A stretch of DNA of 64,000 bases from G963667425 sp963667425 [NCBI: bacterium] (GCA_963667425.1 OY763407.1:868001-932000); one strand, 5' to 3'; shown: positions 8,784 to 19,000, counted from the first letter of the stretch. Program-made: numbers and translations. The notes: generated by a model from the letters alone, not told the origin.

Positions 8784-10064
8784 TTGGCAGAACTTGCGCC
8801 TATACCAAGATTAAATCTACTTAACTTTAATGAGCTAAATTTACCTGCGGAGTCTTTTTCAAATCTTGTTCCAGTCTTTATTGAAGCACTTGAAACAAGC
8901 AGAGGAAAAAGACTCCGTCATAGTATGCGGGTTGCTGTTCTAGCTACTACTTTCGCTGATTTTTTAAACATAAAAGGTGAAGAGCTTGAAGATTTATTTG
9001 TTGCAGCAATTCTGCATGATATAGGAGCAGCATCACCTGTAGAACAAATAGCGGAATATCTTGTAAAAACTCAGGATGTATATGGTCAAAAGACATCTTT
9101 CTATCTTTTTGCACATCCATGGAGAAGTTATTCCATATTAAAATCATTTCCAAAACTAAAAAATGTTAGCGAAATAGTTTTTGCTCATCATGAATTCTTT
9201 GATGGAAGCGGATATCCAAGAGGTTTATCAGGAAACAAGATACCTCTGCTTGCACATATAATAAGAATTTCTGACACTGCTGATATAATTCTCAGAACGC
9301 ATCACGTAAATGATATAGAAGAATTTGATAACATACTTAAAATAAATTCAGGAGAAGAATTCGATCCTGAAATATATAAAAAATTTATTCAAATGTGTCA
9401 GGAATCTAAAATTCTTGAAAAAATTCAGGACAACGAAGATCTCCTTGACGAAATATTCAAGTCAATAAAAAGTAAAATTCCATACTCTAAATACTTTTCG
9501 TCACCGGATACACTGAATAATGCTATAAAAATAGCAGCCAGCATAATTGACAATGTAACTTCAAGTGGTAAAGATCACTCCATACGTGTTGCAGAATTTG
9601 CTGAACAGATATCTATAAGCATGGGACTTTCACAAAAAGATGTTATAAGAGTAAGATGGGCTGCATTTTTACACGACATAGGAAAGCTTGCAAATGACAG
9701 AACTGTGTTTTTCAAAAGAGAAAAACTTGGAGATATAGATTGGGAAACAATTAAAATTCATCCCGAAACATCGTATCATATTTTAAAAAAAGTACCAGGA
9801 TTTGAAGAAATAGCCAAAATTGTAAGGTATCATCATGAAAATTATGATGGTTCAGGCTATCCTTCAGGCATCGCAAAAGAGGAAATTCCTCTGATATCAA
9901 GAATATTAAGGGTTGCAGATGCATTTGAGGCAATGACTTCGGGCAGAATCTATCAAAGAAGAAAAGATTGGCAAAGAGCCCTTAAAGAACTTAAAAAATA
10001 CTCATCAACTCAATTTGATCCAGATATTGTAGCTCTCACAGTTGAGCAGTTTAACAGAAATTAA
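8784..10064 (+). CDS. tandem HD-GYP domain phosphodiesterase
   Basis: This protein of about 426 residues carries two HD-GYP domains, which hydrolyse cyclic-di-GMP (some act on cGAMP). The second domain is canonical: 'LHDIGKLA', later 'RYHHENYDGSGYPSG' and 'RVADAFEAMTS'. The first has 'LHDIGAAS', losing the usual Lys after HDIG, but keeps 'HHEFFDGSGYPRG' and 'RISDTADI'. Its activity is therefore doubtful and it may be regulatory. The start is TTG 8784 (GGAG 9 bases upstream, 2 bases after the REC stop). An in-frame ATG at 8718 would overlap the REC gene by 65 bp and lacks a ribosome site. It probably lowers c-di-GMP under control of the REC protein. Its stop lies 3 bases from the convergent gene. 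Confidence 0.85.
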   Translation: MAELAPIPRLNLLNFNELNLPAESFSNLVPVFIEALETSRGKRLRHSMRVAVLATTFADFLNIKGEELEDLFVAAILHDIGAASPVEQIAEYLVKTQDVYGQKTSFYLFAHPWRSYSILKSFPKLKNVSEIVFAHHEFFDGSGYPRGLSGNKIPLLAHIIRISDTADIILRTHHVNDIEEFDNILKINSGEEFDPEIYKKFIQMCQESKILEKIQDNEDLLDEIFKSIKSKIPYSKYFSSPDTLNNAIKIAASIIDNVTSSGKDHSIRVAEFAEQISISMGLSQKDVIRVRWAAFLHDIGKLANDRTVFFKREKLGDIDWETIKIHPETSYHILKKVPGFEEIAKIVRYHHENYDGSGYPSGIAKEEIPLISRILRVADAFEAMTSGRIYQRRKDWQRALKELKKYSSTQFDPDIVALTVEQFNRN

Positions 10065-10067
10065 TCA

Positions 10068-10643
10068 CTATCTGTAACTTTTGAAGCTTATATTTCTAAA
10101 CATTACTTTTTTGTAATAGGATGTTGCGCCGAAACGTACTATAGCAGCAACCGGAGAACCTGGATTATCTACGATATAACTGCATTTTTCCCATTCTGGA
10201 GATATTTTTGTACATATTTTAGATGTTGTATCCAGACTTCTGTATCCATTTTTAGAAATTAAAATAATAACGCCGCCGGCATCTTTATGAGGATTATTAT
10301 TTCCAGAGAGTTCATATTTATATTCAAAATCCAAAACAAGTTTTTCAAATCTATCGCCATCAAGTTTCAATTTTCTTGAAAGTGTAACGAATATATCCTC
10401 ATGTGGCGCTATTGAAATAGTTTTAGTTTCTACATTTATGTCAAAAAAAGCATCTCCGTTTGAATAAAAGTAATCTTCTTTAACCATATCTTCAGGAGCA
10501 AGCAGCAATTTTGATTCCAGACTCTTTTTGCCGTTATTTTTTAATGATTCTTTTTTTGAATAACTATGCATTGATACAATATAGTAGGCAAAAACAAGAC
10601 AAATTATTATGCCGGCAACAACATATCTAAGAACTTTTCTCAT
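10068..10643 (-). CDS. hypothetical single-pass membrane protein with extracytoplasmic beta-rich domain
   Basis: This 191-residue protein is not a family I recognise. One transmembrane helix (residues 7-27) is followed by a basic/Ser linker and a region from about 60 to 188 dominated by alternating hydrophobic strands, with two Cys in the pattern 'KICTK...EKCSY' that could form a disulfide outside the cytoplasm. The strand pattern recalls carbohydrate-binding beta-sandwiches, but this is only an impression. A strong minus-strand promoter precedes it. It is monocistronic. Confidence 0.6.
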   Translation of the reverse strand: MRKVLRYVVAGIIICLVFAYYIVSMHSYSKKESLKNNGKKSLESKLLLAPEDMVKEDYFYSNGDAFFDINVETKTISIAPHEDIFVTLSRKLKLDGDRFEKLVLDFEYKYELSGNNNPHKDAGGVIILISKNGYRSLDTTSKICTKISPEWEKCSYIVDNPGSPVAAIVRFGATSYYKKVMFRNISFKSYR

Positions 10644-10671
10644 AGAACTCTACCTGAAAAAGAATTTTTTA

Positions 10672-10700
10672 TTTATATCATACCTCAATATTTTTGTCAA
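10672..10700 (-). promoter_or_regulatory. sigma-70-type promoter for the membrane protein at 10068-10643
   Basis: Minus-strand TTGACA (10695-10700), a 17-base spacer and TATAAA (10672-10677), 28 bases before the start codon. Confidence 0.7.
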
Positions 10701-10742
10701 AAGAGTTTTAATTTTCAAAAAAAAGCCTAACACTATCAAAAC

Positions 10743-10771
10743 TTGACTCTTTTTCATTTAACAGGTAACAT
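10743..10771 (+). promoter_or_regulatory. sigma-70-type promoter and structured leader of the RNase G operon
   Basis: TTGACT (10743-10748), a 17-base spacer and TAACAT (10766-10771). About 70 bases of leader follow, containing two small hairpins, AAACC-atca-GGTTT and AGCTGA-T-TCAGCT, before the RNase G start at 10845. RNase E/G genes are often autoregulated through their leaders; that this happens here is an inference. Confidence 0.55.
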
Positions 10772-10844
10772 CTTCAAGTATAAAACCATCAGGTTTGAGA
10801 GCTGATTCAGCTTTTATGTTTTGTTTAAATTTTTACAGGTGTAT

Positions 10845-12359
10845 ATGAATAAAAAAATCATTGTTAATAGAGTGCCAGGTGAACAGAGACTTGCTCTTCT
10901 TGAAAATAAAAAACTTGCAGGATTTTCAATAATAAGAGACTCTACATCACGGTATTTAGGTAATATTTATTGTGGTGTTGTAAAAAGAGTTATAACAGGC
11001 ATGCAAAGTGCTTTTGTGGAATTTGGAGGAGAAAGGACAGGATTTATACACATAAAAGACTTGAAAAAAGATATATCCTACGAAGAATTTCAGAAAAATA
11101 TAGAAACAGAAGATGAAGATGAAGAATCAGAAGTTTCTGAAAACGAAAAAGACATTTCTGAATACATAAAGCCAAATCAGACAATAATAGTTCAGGTAAT
11201 AAAAGAACCAATAGGATCCAAGGGGGCAAGACTTACGGCTCATGTTACAATTCCTGGAAGATTTGCAGTATTGATGCCGACCATTGCACATATCGGTATA
11301 TCAAAAAAAATAAAGTCAAAAGAAAAAAGAGATTATCTTCATCAGGTAGGTGAAAAAGTTATCAAAAAAGGATATGGAATAATCCTTAGAACTATGGCTG
11401 CTGAAACAGAGCCTGAAATTCTTGAAAAAGAAATAGTTTCATTAATAAATAAATGGAATTCTATCCAAAATTCCTTCACAAAACATGGTAGAGAAAAAAG
11501 TCTCCTTATGGAAGCGGATACTCCTTTAGTGGAAAGTATAAAAAATTCCTATTCATCAGATCTTGAAGAAATAGTTGTAGATAACAGAGATGATTTTCTT
11601 TCTGTCAAAAATTATCTTGAATCATTCATACCTGACAGAAAAGAAATACTCAAACTGTATGAATTACCCTACCCTATATTTGACTACTATAATATAGAGC
11701 CTGAAATTCAAACCACACTGAAAAGAAAAGTTTGGATGCATTCGGGTGGTTTTCTTTATATAGAACAGACAGAAGCATTGACCGTTATTGATGTTAATAC
11801 TGGTAAATATCTTGGTAAAAGTTCTCTTGAAGAAACAATATTGAAAACCAACCTTGAAGCAGTAGAAGAAATCTGTCATCAGATAAGGCTCAGGAATATA
11901 GCCGGAATTATTGTTGTTGATTTTATAGATATGCGATTCCACAAAAGTAGAGATCTTGTTCTTGCCGAACTTGAAAAACAACTTGAAAAAGACCCGGCAA
12001 AAACAAAAGTTTATAAATTTACAAGACTTGGTCTGATTCAAATAACAAGAAAAAGAACTGCTGAAAGCAATACAGTATTATTAACAACACCTTGTCCCTA
12101 CTGCTCTGCTTCAGGGCATATAAAATCTCAGGAAACTGTTTCTTTTGAAATAGTCAGAGAAATGCAGAGAAATGCAGTTCTGTATGGTACAAAAAATCTT
12201 CTTGTTGAAGCTCACCCTGAAGTTGTTTTTCATATGGAACATAAACTTGATCAGGAACTTAAACAAATAAAAAACAAGCTTAAAATTTCATTCACATTTA
12301 AATCAGATAACTCATTCCATAGAGAACATTTTATAGTTTCAGAAAACAAAGGGCATTGA
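10845..12359 (+). CDS. rng: ribonuclease E/G family endoribonuclease (RNase G)
   Basis: This 504-residue endoribonuclease processes rRNA and turns over mRNA by cutting single-stranded AU-rich RNA. The S1 domain is near residues 35-120 ('GNIYCGVVKRVITGMQSAFV') and carries an acidic insert of about 25 residues. The RNase H-like/5' sensor part follows. The catalytic Asp residues are in 'VIDVNTGKYLG' and 'VVDFIDM', and the zinc-link 'PCPYC' lies near 435. There is no long C-terminal degradosome scaffold, so it is the short RNase G type. ATG 10845 is chosen over an upstream TTG because it aligns with the family start and has an AGG site. Its stop overlaps the next start (TGATG), implying translational coupling. 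Confidence 0.92.
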   Translation: MNKKIIVNRVPGEQRLALLENKKLAGFSIIRDSTSRYLGNIYCGVVKRVITGMQSAFVEFGGERTGFIHIKDLKKDISYEEFQKNIETEDEDEESEVSENEKDISEYIKPNQTIIVQVIKEPIGSKGARLTAHVTIPGRFAVLMPTIAHIGISKKIKSKEKRDYLHQVGEKVIKKGYGIILRTMAAETEPEILEKEIVSLINKWNSIQNSFTKHGREKSLLMEADTPLVESIKNSYSSDLEEIVVDNRDDFLSVKNYLESFIPDRKEILKLYELPYPIFDYYNIEPEIQTTLKRKVWMHSGGFLYIEQTEALTVIDVNTGKYLGKSSLEETILKTNLEAVEEICHQIRLRNIAGIIVVDFIDMRFHKSRDLVLAELEKQLEKDPAKTKVYKFTRLGLIQITRKRTAESNTVLLTTPCPYCSASGHIKSQETVSFEIVREMQRNAVLYGTKNLLVEAHPEVVFHMEHKLDQELKQIKNKLKISFTFKSDNSFHREHFIVSENKGH

Positions 12360-14020
12360 TGAAAAAGTTTTTTCTGCTTTTAACAGTTTTTTTATTTCTG
12401 AATATTATGCCACTTATGCTTTTTGCCATACAGGAAGAACAATCAATAAGCATGGAAAAACTTGAACAGGAAGCAGATTTGAGACAACAGGAACTCTTAA
12501 GTCAAAAAGATCAGGAATGTCTTATGCTTCTTGAACAACAGAAACCGACTCTTCCTGATATTTTCCTTGTCGGTATCTTACTTATTACAGCTACAACTTC
12601 AGCATACCTTGTAACAAAATTTCTTCAGACCAGGACTTATCTATCAAAACATAGAGTATATTCTCTATTCAAGGATAAGTTTGATGAAATGAAACTTGCA
12701 GTGGATGCAAGAAATGAAGAAATAGATGTCCTTAAAATGACAATAGAAAAAATGAAATCAATTTCCAGTGATAATGATTCAAATAATATTTCTTTTGATG
12801 ATGATGAAAATGACTTTGACAGCTATACAGACAAAAATTCTGAATCAAAACAAATTTACAGTGTTGAAAATGATGAACTGCTTAATAAAATCACCAGACT
12901 TGAAAAAGAGAAAATTGCACTGGAAGCACAGTCAATACATGATATCGATTTAATAAAAGAAGAAAATCTTCAGATAAAACAGGAGCTTGAAGAAGCTCAA
13001 ACTGAAAAGATAGAATTTCTTGAAATGATAGAATCATTACAGAAACAAATATCTATGCTTGAAAGTAAAACAGGAAGACCTGCTAAACCTGTTGATGAGA
13101 AAGAAATAGCATCAATAATAGAAAATTCAGCATCCCTTTCTCAGGAAGATCTGAATTCTCTTCTTGATAAAAAGAAACCTGAAAAATCTGAGCCTTTTTC
13201 AGGGATAATAGATCAGGATTTTATGAATAAACTGATAGAAGAGAGCCAGACATCAAACAATCAGCCAGCCGCACCAAAAAAAGATAAACCATTAAAGCCA
13301 AAACCTGAAAATATAGATATAGCTCCTCCGCTTGAAGCCACTGCTTCACTTATTTCTCAGGATGATCTTGATAAAATGTTGGATTCAGCCCCTTCACCTG
13401 AAACTCAAAAAGATATAAACACAGAGCCTGCAACTATTTCTCAGGATGATCTTGACAAAATGTTTGACAGTACATCTGCATCAACAATTTCCCAGGAAGA
13501 TCTTGATAAAATGTTCGATTCAGATTCAAGTACTGTTACACAGGATGATCTTGATAAAATGTTTGCAAACACACCTTCAACACCAATGTCACAAGATGAT
13601 CTCGATAAAATGTTTGGCTCAGATTCCAGCACTGTGTCACAGGATGACCTTGATAAAATGTTTGATATGCCAAAATCAAACGAAGCTCTTTCTCAACCAG
13701 ATCTTGATACTGTGCTCTCAGGTGGAAGCACAAATGAACAAAAAATAAAAAAGCAAAGCAAAGAAGAAGAACCATCTTCTTCTCTCTCTCAGGATCAGCT
13801 GAATGCTCTTCTTGATGAAAGCATGACAAAAAGTAAAGAGACCATTTCAAAACCAGTGGCTATGTCTCAGGATGATCTTGATGCATTGTTTAATCAGTCG
13901 ACTACATTTGATTCTCCATTTGATTCCACAGAAGAAAAGGAGAACGAAAACAATAAAGAGGAAGAAAATTCTTCAGGCGTTCTTTCTCAGGAAGATATAG
14001 AAAAACTTCTTGGCGGCTAA
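12359..14020 (+). CDS. membrane-anchored coiled-coil protein with eleven FliM/FliN-like SQxDLDxxL motifs
   Basis: This 553-residue protein has no family I can name. Order of parts: a hydrophobic N-terminus (residues 5-23, signal or helix), a second membrane helix (about 65-88), charged coiled-coil segments (about 100-240, interrupted by an acidic Asp/Ser/Asn tract), then a low-complexity tail (260-553) with eleven copies of a short acidic-amphipathic motif such as ISQDDLDKMF, LSQEDLNSLL and, at the very end, LSQEDIEKLLGG. The motif is like the N-terminal CheY-binding segment of FliM and the start of FliN (SQDEIDALL). It may therefore be a membrane scaffold binding several copies of a response regulator or switch-like protein; this is inferred. 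It is coupled to rng upstream and lies 4 bases before the ThiD-like gene. Confidence 0.8.
   Translation: MKKFFLLLTVFLFLNIMPLMLFAIQEEQSISMEKLEQEADLRQQELLSQKDQECLMLLEQQKPTLPDIFLVGILLITATTSAYLVTKFLQTRTYLSKHRVYSLFKDKFDEMKLAVDARNEEIDVLKMTIEKMKSISSDNDSNNISFDDDENDFDSYTDKNSESKQIYSVENDELLNKITRLEKEKIALEAQSIHDIDLIKEENLQIKQELEEAQTEKIEFLEMIESLQKQISMLESKTGRPAKPVDEKEIASIIENSASLSQEDLNSLLDKKKPEKSEPFSGIIDQDFMNKLIEESQTSNNQPAAPKKDKPLKPKPENIDIAPPLEATASLISQDDLDKMLDSAPSPETQKDINTEPATISQDDLDKMFDSTSASTISQEDLDKMFDSDSSTVTQDDLDKMFANTPSTPMSQDDLDKMFGSDSSTVSQDDLDKMFDMPKSNEALSQPDLDTVLSGGSTNEQKIKKQSKEEEPSSSLSQDQLNALLDESMTKSKETISKPVAMSQDDLDALFNQSTTFDSPFDSTEEKENENNKEEENSSGVLSQEDIEKLLGG
13136..14017 (+). repeat. eleven-copy degenerate SQ(D/E)DLDxx(L/F) motif array within a coding region
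   Basis: The motif recurs at irregular 15-60 residue spacing. Five central copies (about residues 360-437 of the protein) are the most alike, with D-L-D-K-M-F in each and spacing of 15-18 residues, suggesting recent internal duplication. Outer copies diverge to LNSLL, LDTVL, LNALL, LDALF and IEKLL. The codons also vary, so this is not an identical DNA repeat. Confidence 0.85.
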
Positions 14021-14024
14021 TAAA

Positions 14025-14801
14025 ATGAATAGTCCGATTCTAATCCTTGCAGGAATAGACCCTTCAGGTGGAGCAGGAATCATAGCTGACATAAAAACAG
14101 CATCAGAACTTGGTGTTTTTGCTTATGCTATTCCGACGATTTTTACAAACCAGAACTCTTTCATATTTAAAAGCAAAAAAGATGTTGAATATTCCTATAT
14201 AATAGATTCTTATAAAACCATATCAGAAGAAAAAAAACCTGAATATGTTAAAATAGGTTATATTCCACACCATGATCCTGAATGGCTTAGAATAATAAAA
14301 CAAATAATTATCAATAAATCCAAAGTTGTTGTAATAGATCCAGTTTTAAAACCTACATCTTCGGAAAATATTGAATCTTATGTTTCATCTTTTACAGATT
14401 TTATTTCATCTGAGAATGGTAACAAAATAATTCTGACACCAAATAAAAAAGAACTTGAAAACATCTTTGCTATTGCAAATATAAAAGGAACTTCCTTTAA
14501 GAAAAAAGCTATTAATTTTAACAATATAACCGGTTCAGCCCTAGTTATAAAATTTGAAACAGAAAAAGAGATTGTTATGGTTGTTGAAAATAGCACTGTT
14601 TCTGAAATTCCAGTAAAAATAATAAAAACAGAAAAAGAGATTCATGGAACCGGATGCCGTTTTTCTACGGCACTATTATCTTTCCTTTTTAATGGATACA
14701 ATCTCATCGAATCTGCACAAAAAACAGCTGAATATATGACCTTTAAAATAAAAGAAAACAGTTTTTTATTATCTGAGAAATCTAATCTGATAATAAACTA
14801 A
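14025..14801 (+). CDS. ThiD-like hydroxymethylpyrimidine/pyridoxal kinase family protein
   Basis: This 258-residue ribokinase-fold kinase is of the HMP/phospho-HMP kinase type. The substrate-site motif 'AGIDPSGGAGIIADIKT' (family: GSDPSGGAGIQADLKT) lies at the N-terminus, and 'HGTGCRFSTALLS' near residue 210 is the anion-hole/ATP motif with the catalytic base position. The middle is divergent, so the substrate could be a thiamine precursor or a vitamin B6 vitamer. No other thiamine gene and no TPP riboswitch are nearby. The start at 14025 is chosen over an in-frame TTG 15 bases earlier; the ribosome site is weak, suggesting coupling to the upstream gene. Its stop overlaps the convergent GAPDH stop by 4 bp. 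Confidence 0.75.
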   Translation: MNSPILILAGIDPSGGAGIIADIKTASELGVFAYAIPTIFTNQNSFIFKSKKDVEYSYIIDSYKTISEEKKPEYVKIGYIPHHDPEWLRIIKQIIINKSKVVVIDPVLKPTSSENIESYVSSFTDFISSENGNKIILTPNKKELENIFAIANIKGTSFKKKAINFNNITGSALVIKFETEKEIVMVVENSTVSEIPVKIIKTEKEIHGTGCRFSTALLSFLFNGYNLIESAQKTAEYMTFKIKENSFLLSEKSNLIIN

Positions 14802-16003
14802 ATCATTGTTTTGGCAATATATGATATCAATTTACATAGACTATTGACATAGCTCCCCATTTCGTTGTCATACCATCCGAATATTTTGGCATGAGTTACA
14901 GGAACATTTAAAAGTGGTGGAATATCAACAAAACCGGTTCGAGTGTGTGTATCATTGCTTTCAATAACAACGGAAGCCATTTTTCCTTTTATATCACTTG
15001 AAACATTTTGCCTTTCAGAATAACAAATCAGATCCTTCTGTTTATTTAATGATGCCTTATAATAAATATCATTAATAAAATCTCTGTTTATTATTGGAAA
15101 ACCATTACTATCTAAAGGTGTATTGAAAGTTATGTTTAAATTTATAAGAGAGACCGTTTTTATTGGCACTCTTACAGAATCTGCCATAAAACCTATGCTT
15201 TTCATAACAGGTAAAATATACTCCAAAGCTTTTGCCGCACCTGTGGTTGAAAGAATTATGTTTTCACCGGCAGCACGATTTTTCCTTAAATCAGATGCCT
15301 TTGTCGCTGGAACTGAATCAAGAACACTTTGAGTATTTGTCATGGAATGTATTGTCGACATGCTTGCTGTTAGAATAGATGAAGTTTCTTCACACTCAAA
15401 CAGAGGCTTCATCATATGTGCGAGAGCTGTAGTTGTACATGATGCTGCTGAAATAATATGGTGTTTCATTGAATCAAAAGAGTTATGATTAACACCGTAA
15501 ACTATCATTGTGGAATCTTCCGGCAATTGCTCTGAATTATCTTTAAGTTTAAAAGGGGCAGAAAGCACAACTTTTCTGGCACCTCCAACAATATGACCTC
15601 TTAACGTATTGGAAAATGTATCTTTTTCTGTTGGATCAGTAAATTTTCCTGTTGTATCCACAACAATTTTGACACCCTCTTTTCCCCATGGAATCATTTC
15701 AGGATTTCTATCTTTTCTTAAAAAAACAATTTTTTTTCCTAAAATATTAATTTCACCTCTGCTGGAGTCAATATCCAAATCAATTTTACCGTTACAGCCG
15801 AATAAAAATGATTCAAGAGAACCATATGTGGAATCATAAAGAAAATAATCAATAATATCTTCGAACTTTTTTCCTGACTCTCTACCTATATTAATTACAA
15901 TTCTGTCAAAAATATCGGAAAAAAGCATATTCCACGAAGTAAGTTTTCCTATTCTCCCGAAGCCGTTTATTCCTACCGAAGAACAGTAATTTGTTTCAAG
16001 CAT
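14798..16003 (-). CDS. gap: glyceraldehyde-3-phosphate dehydrogenase, divergent long form
   Basis: This 401-residue GAPDH oxidises glyceraldehyde-3-phosphate to 1,3-bisphosphoglycerate. The Rossmann motif 'GINGFGRIGKL' is at 10-20. The catalytic Cys189 lies in 'SAASCTTTALAH' (classical SNASCTTNCLAP), His219 in 'IHSMTNTQ', and the C-terminal motif is 'WYDNEMGSY'. It is about 65 residues longer than classical enzymes, with extra sequence after the first strands. The usual acidic residue after the second strand (IND) is replaced in 'VINIGRES', which may favour NADP; that is an inference. GAAGGAG precedes ATG 16003. It is the last gene of a minus-strand block with a PPDK-like protein (12 bases upstream) and a GAPN-like enzyme. 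Confidence 0.88.
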   Translation of the reverse strand: MLETNYCSSVGINGFGRIGKLTSWNMLFSDIFDRIVINIGRESGKKFEDIIDYFLYDSTYGSLESFLFGCNGKIDLDIDSSRGEINILGKKIVFLRKDRNPEMIPWGKEGVKIVVDTTGKFTDPTEKDTFSNTLRGHIVGGARKVVLSAPFKLKDNSEQLPEDSTMIVYGVNHNSFDSMKHHIISAASCTTTALAHMMKPLFECEETSSILTASMSTIHSMTNTQSVLDSVPATKASDLRKNRAAGENIILSTTGAAKALEYILPVMKSIGFMADSVRVPIKTVSLINLNITFNTPLDSNGFPIINRDFINDIYYKASLNKQKDLICYSERQNVSSDIKGKMASVVIESNDTHTRTGFVDIPPLLNVPVTHAKIFGWYDNEMGSYVNSLCKLISYIAKTMI

Positions 16004-16015
16004 TTAAGACTCCTT

Positions 16016-19000
16016 CTATTTTTTATCTGATATATAAATAAAACCATTTTTCCCATCTATTATTATCTTATCAAATACTTTTAGCTTCCTTTGATTTATA
16101 AAGAATTCCTTTCGGGCATCAAAAACAACAAGTGAACGACAATTCACTACACCTGCCTTACCAAGTCTAACGGCTGTAACTGCCGCATGTGATGTTGCTC
16201 CTCCTCTGGATGTAAGGAGTCCATCCGACTCAAAAATTATATCAATATCATCGCTCACAGTATCAGGTCTTACAGCTATGAGACTTTCATTAGGATAAAG
16301 TTCTTTACATTTTTCTATATCCTGCATGGAAAACACAGCTCTTCCGGCAACTAAACCACATCCTATCCCTGTCCCCTCGTCTATTATTTCGGCATCATCA
16401 GGAAGCATATCGACAGGAGAAACATCATGCTGATGGTACGGCCTTATCTGAAGAATATAAAAATCGTCACTTTTTTCTGTTTCAAAAGTAAATTCAATTT
16501 CCTGATGTCCATATCCTTTTTCACATACAAGTTTGGTGGCAATATCATTTAAAGAGGAATAAATCTGTGGAAAATCCTTTTCCATACTTATTTCAATTTT
16601 CTCTTTCATTGATTTTCGCTGTCGTTCACTTACAGGATGAGGATGAACCAAACCGCCCACCACATCTTCTCCCTGACTGCAAACAGTAAAATCGCCATAT
16701 AGTTGAACTTCTCTTCCTCTGTTTTGCGGTTCTCTTGTAAAAACAACGCCTGTGCCTGAATCATAATTGATATTTCCAAGAACCATTTTCTGAACAATTA
16801 CAGCGGTTCCCCATTCAGATGCAATATTAAGCTTTTTCCTGTATATCTGAGCTCTCTTCGAATCCCATGAATCAAAAACCGAATTTATTGCACACATAAG
16901 CTGTTTGTTTAGATTCTGTTCAAATAAAACACCACTATTAGATAGAATTTCCATATATTTAAAAGCAATTTCCCGCATCACAGCAGGTTTAAAATCTGTT
17001 TTCCTATTAACTTTGTAAACTTTTTTAAAATCAGCAATTACAAAATCAAAAACATCCCTTTCAATTCCAAAATTCATTCCCCATGTCTGAATCAGCCTTC
17101 GATAGCAGTCCCATGAAGTCCAGCCATAATTTTCTTTTTTTGACAGTTTTTCAACAAATTCATCATTCATTCCAACATTAAGAAAAGTACTCATTGCACC
17201 TGGCATCGACATCGCAGAACCACTTCTCACCGAAAGCAGAAGAGGTTTTTCAGGATTACCAAACTCGAGATTACAAACTTTTTCAAGAAAGAGAATTTCA
17301 TTTTTTATCATGTTTTCTATTTCTTTTTTTATTTCAGGATGCCTAAAAAGAGCATTACGTCTTCTGAAAAGTTCTGTAGTCAATATAAAACCAGAAGGAA
17401 CAGGCATTTTATAACTATTTAGCCTATTTAAAAAATAGCCCTTAGCCCCCATAAAAATCTGGTTATCAACAAATTCTTTTTCTTCCCCAATTTTTACCGT
17501 TATCAAATCTTTTCTATAACTCATAATCATATGAATTTCTTCAGGAGAAAGATTTGCCGGCATTTCATTAAGTAAACTTAAAACATTGTTTATAAGTCCA
17601 TCAATTTTCTGAACAAGAAAAGATGAGGAAATAACATCTCTGTAAAACTCTTCTGATTTCTTATGAAAGAAAAGCTCCTTCTCTTTTGGTGAGATAAAGT
17701 TAAAAGAATTTTTTTCAACGAATTGGCTAATTATTACAGCAAGATTGCTATCATGAACACCCAGAAAATAGTCAATTATAATTCTTCTAATATCTTCTGT
17801 CATAAATTCAAAAATATTTGCATACTGATCTATGGAAAAACTTGAAGAAACAAGACTGTTTTTAAGTATTTTCAGATTGGAATTAAAATTCTCGCTACTG
17901 ATACCTCCAAGAGATAGTCCTTCTTTGAAAAGTTCAAGAAGCTCTGTAACTTCTCTTAATGTTTTGGCAGAAATATAGGAAAGATTTATGTTTGAAATAA
18001 TTTTATCAATTAAAGACTCAATAAGTTGTTCCAAACGAAAAATCATTCCGAGCGCTTCGAATTTCACCTCTCGATAACTTCCATACATTGATGGAATTCC
18101 TATAGCAATATGTCTTTTATAATAGATATTTTCAATACCCTCACTCTTTTCTGAAGAAAGAACTTTAGATTTAAGCAAAGACATTATCTGAAATGATATT
18201 TCAACACTTTCATTCCAATTTTCAGAATTCAGACAAAAATCAAGTCTGTTTAAAATACTACTATCAATATAAGTGTAACTACGAAGTTTTTTAACTATAT
18301 CTCTTGGATTCAGATAATATTTTTCTTTAAGGAGCAGATATAATCTGAAAAGTAATGTTACTCTTTTTTTATCATTCTCTGTTCCGCAAGGTGCTTTATT
18401 TATTAAATCTTCAAGCTTATCTATTCTTATTGAGAAAATATCATCAATTTTTCCATTCATTATATTATTTATATAAGAAGCAATATCATGAACACCTGAA
18501 TAATATTTCTCATCAGAAATAATTAAACCGGCATAAACATCTTCCGGAATCTTTCCTGCAATTTTATCTTTATCACCATCCATCCAATACACAAAGATGC
18601 TTTTCACTAAATCTATATGAGTATTATTGCTTTCCGCATGAATCTGCTTTCTTAGAAAATGAATAAGTCTGTCATTTCTAAAAGAAATTTCGTCTATGGC
18701 AGTAGAAACTTTTCTAAGCTCACCTTCAGCTCCAATTTCATTAAAGTAAACAGGAAAAAGGACAGCAATCTGTCTTACAATATGATAATAATAGGAAACA
18801 TCACTATTCAACAATTTTGTGACATCACTCTGAAAAAGATCGGTATCTGATATAAATACGCCTCCGACCCTAAGATTTATAAGAAGTGCAGACAAAAGTA
18901 TTTTACATCTTGAAGGGTTTGTCTCTATTATCTCAAGCCAAACACGTATGTTTTTTACATGATTTCTGTCAGCAATTATCTGCCAGTCACTGTTTACTCC

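Noticed and set aside
8366-10064. A single REC-HD-GYP gene broken by a frameshift
   Set aside because: The downstream frame has its own start with a ribosome site directly after the REC stop, so two genes are the simpler reading, though a fused ancestor is possible.
13441-13850. Open frames on both strands across the eleven-motif region
   Set aside because: They arise from the repeated codons of the real gene and contain no start signals.
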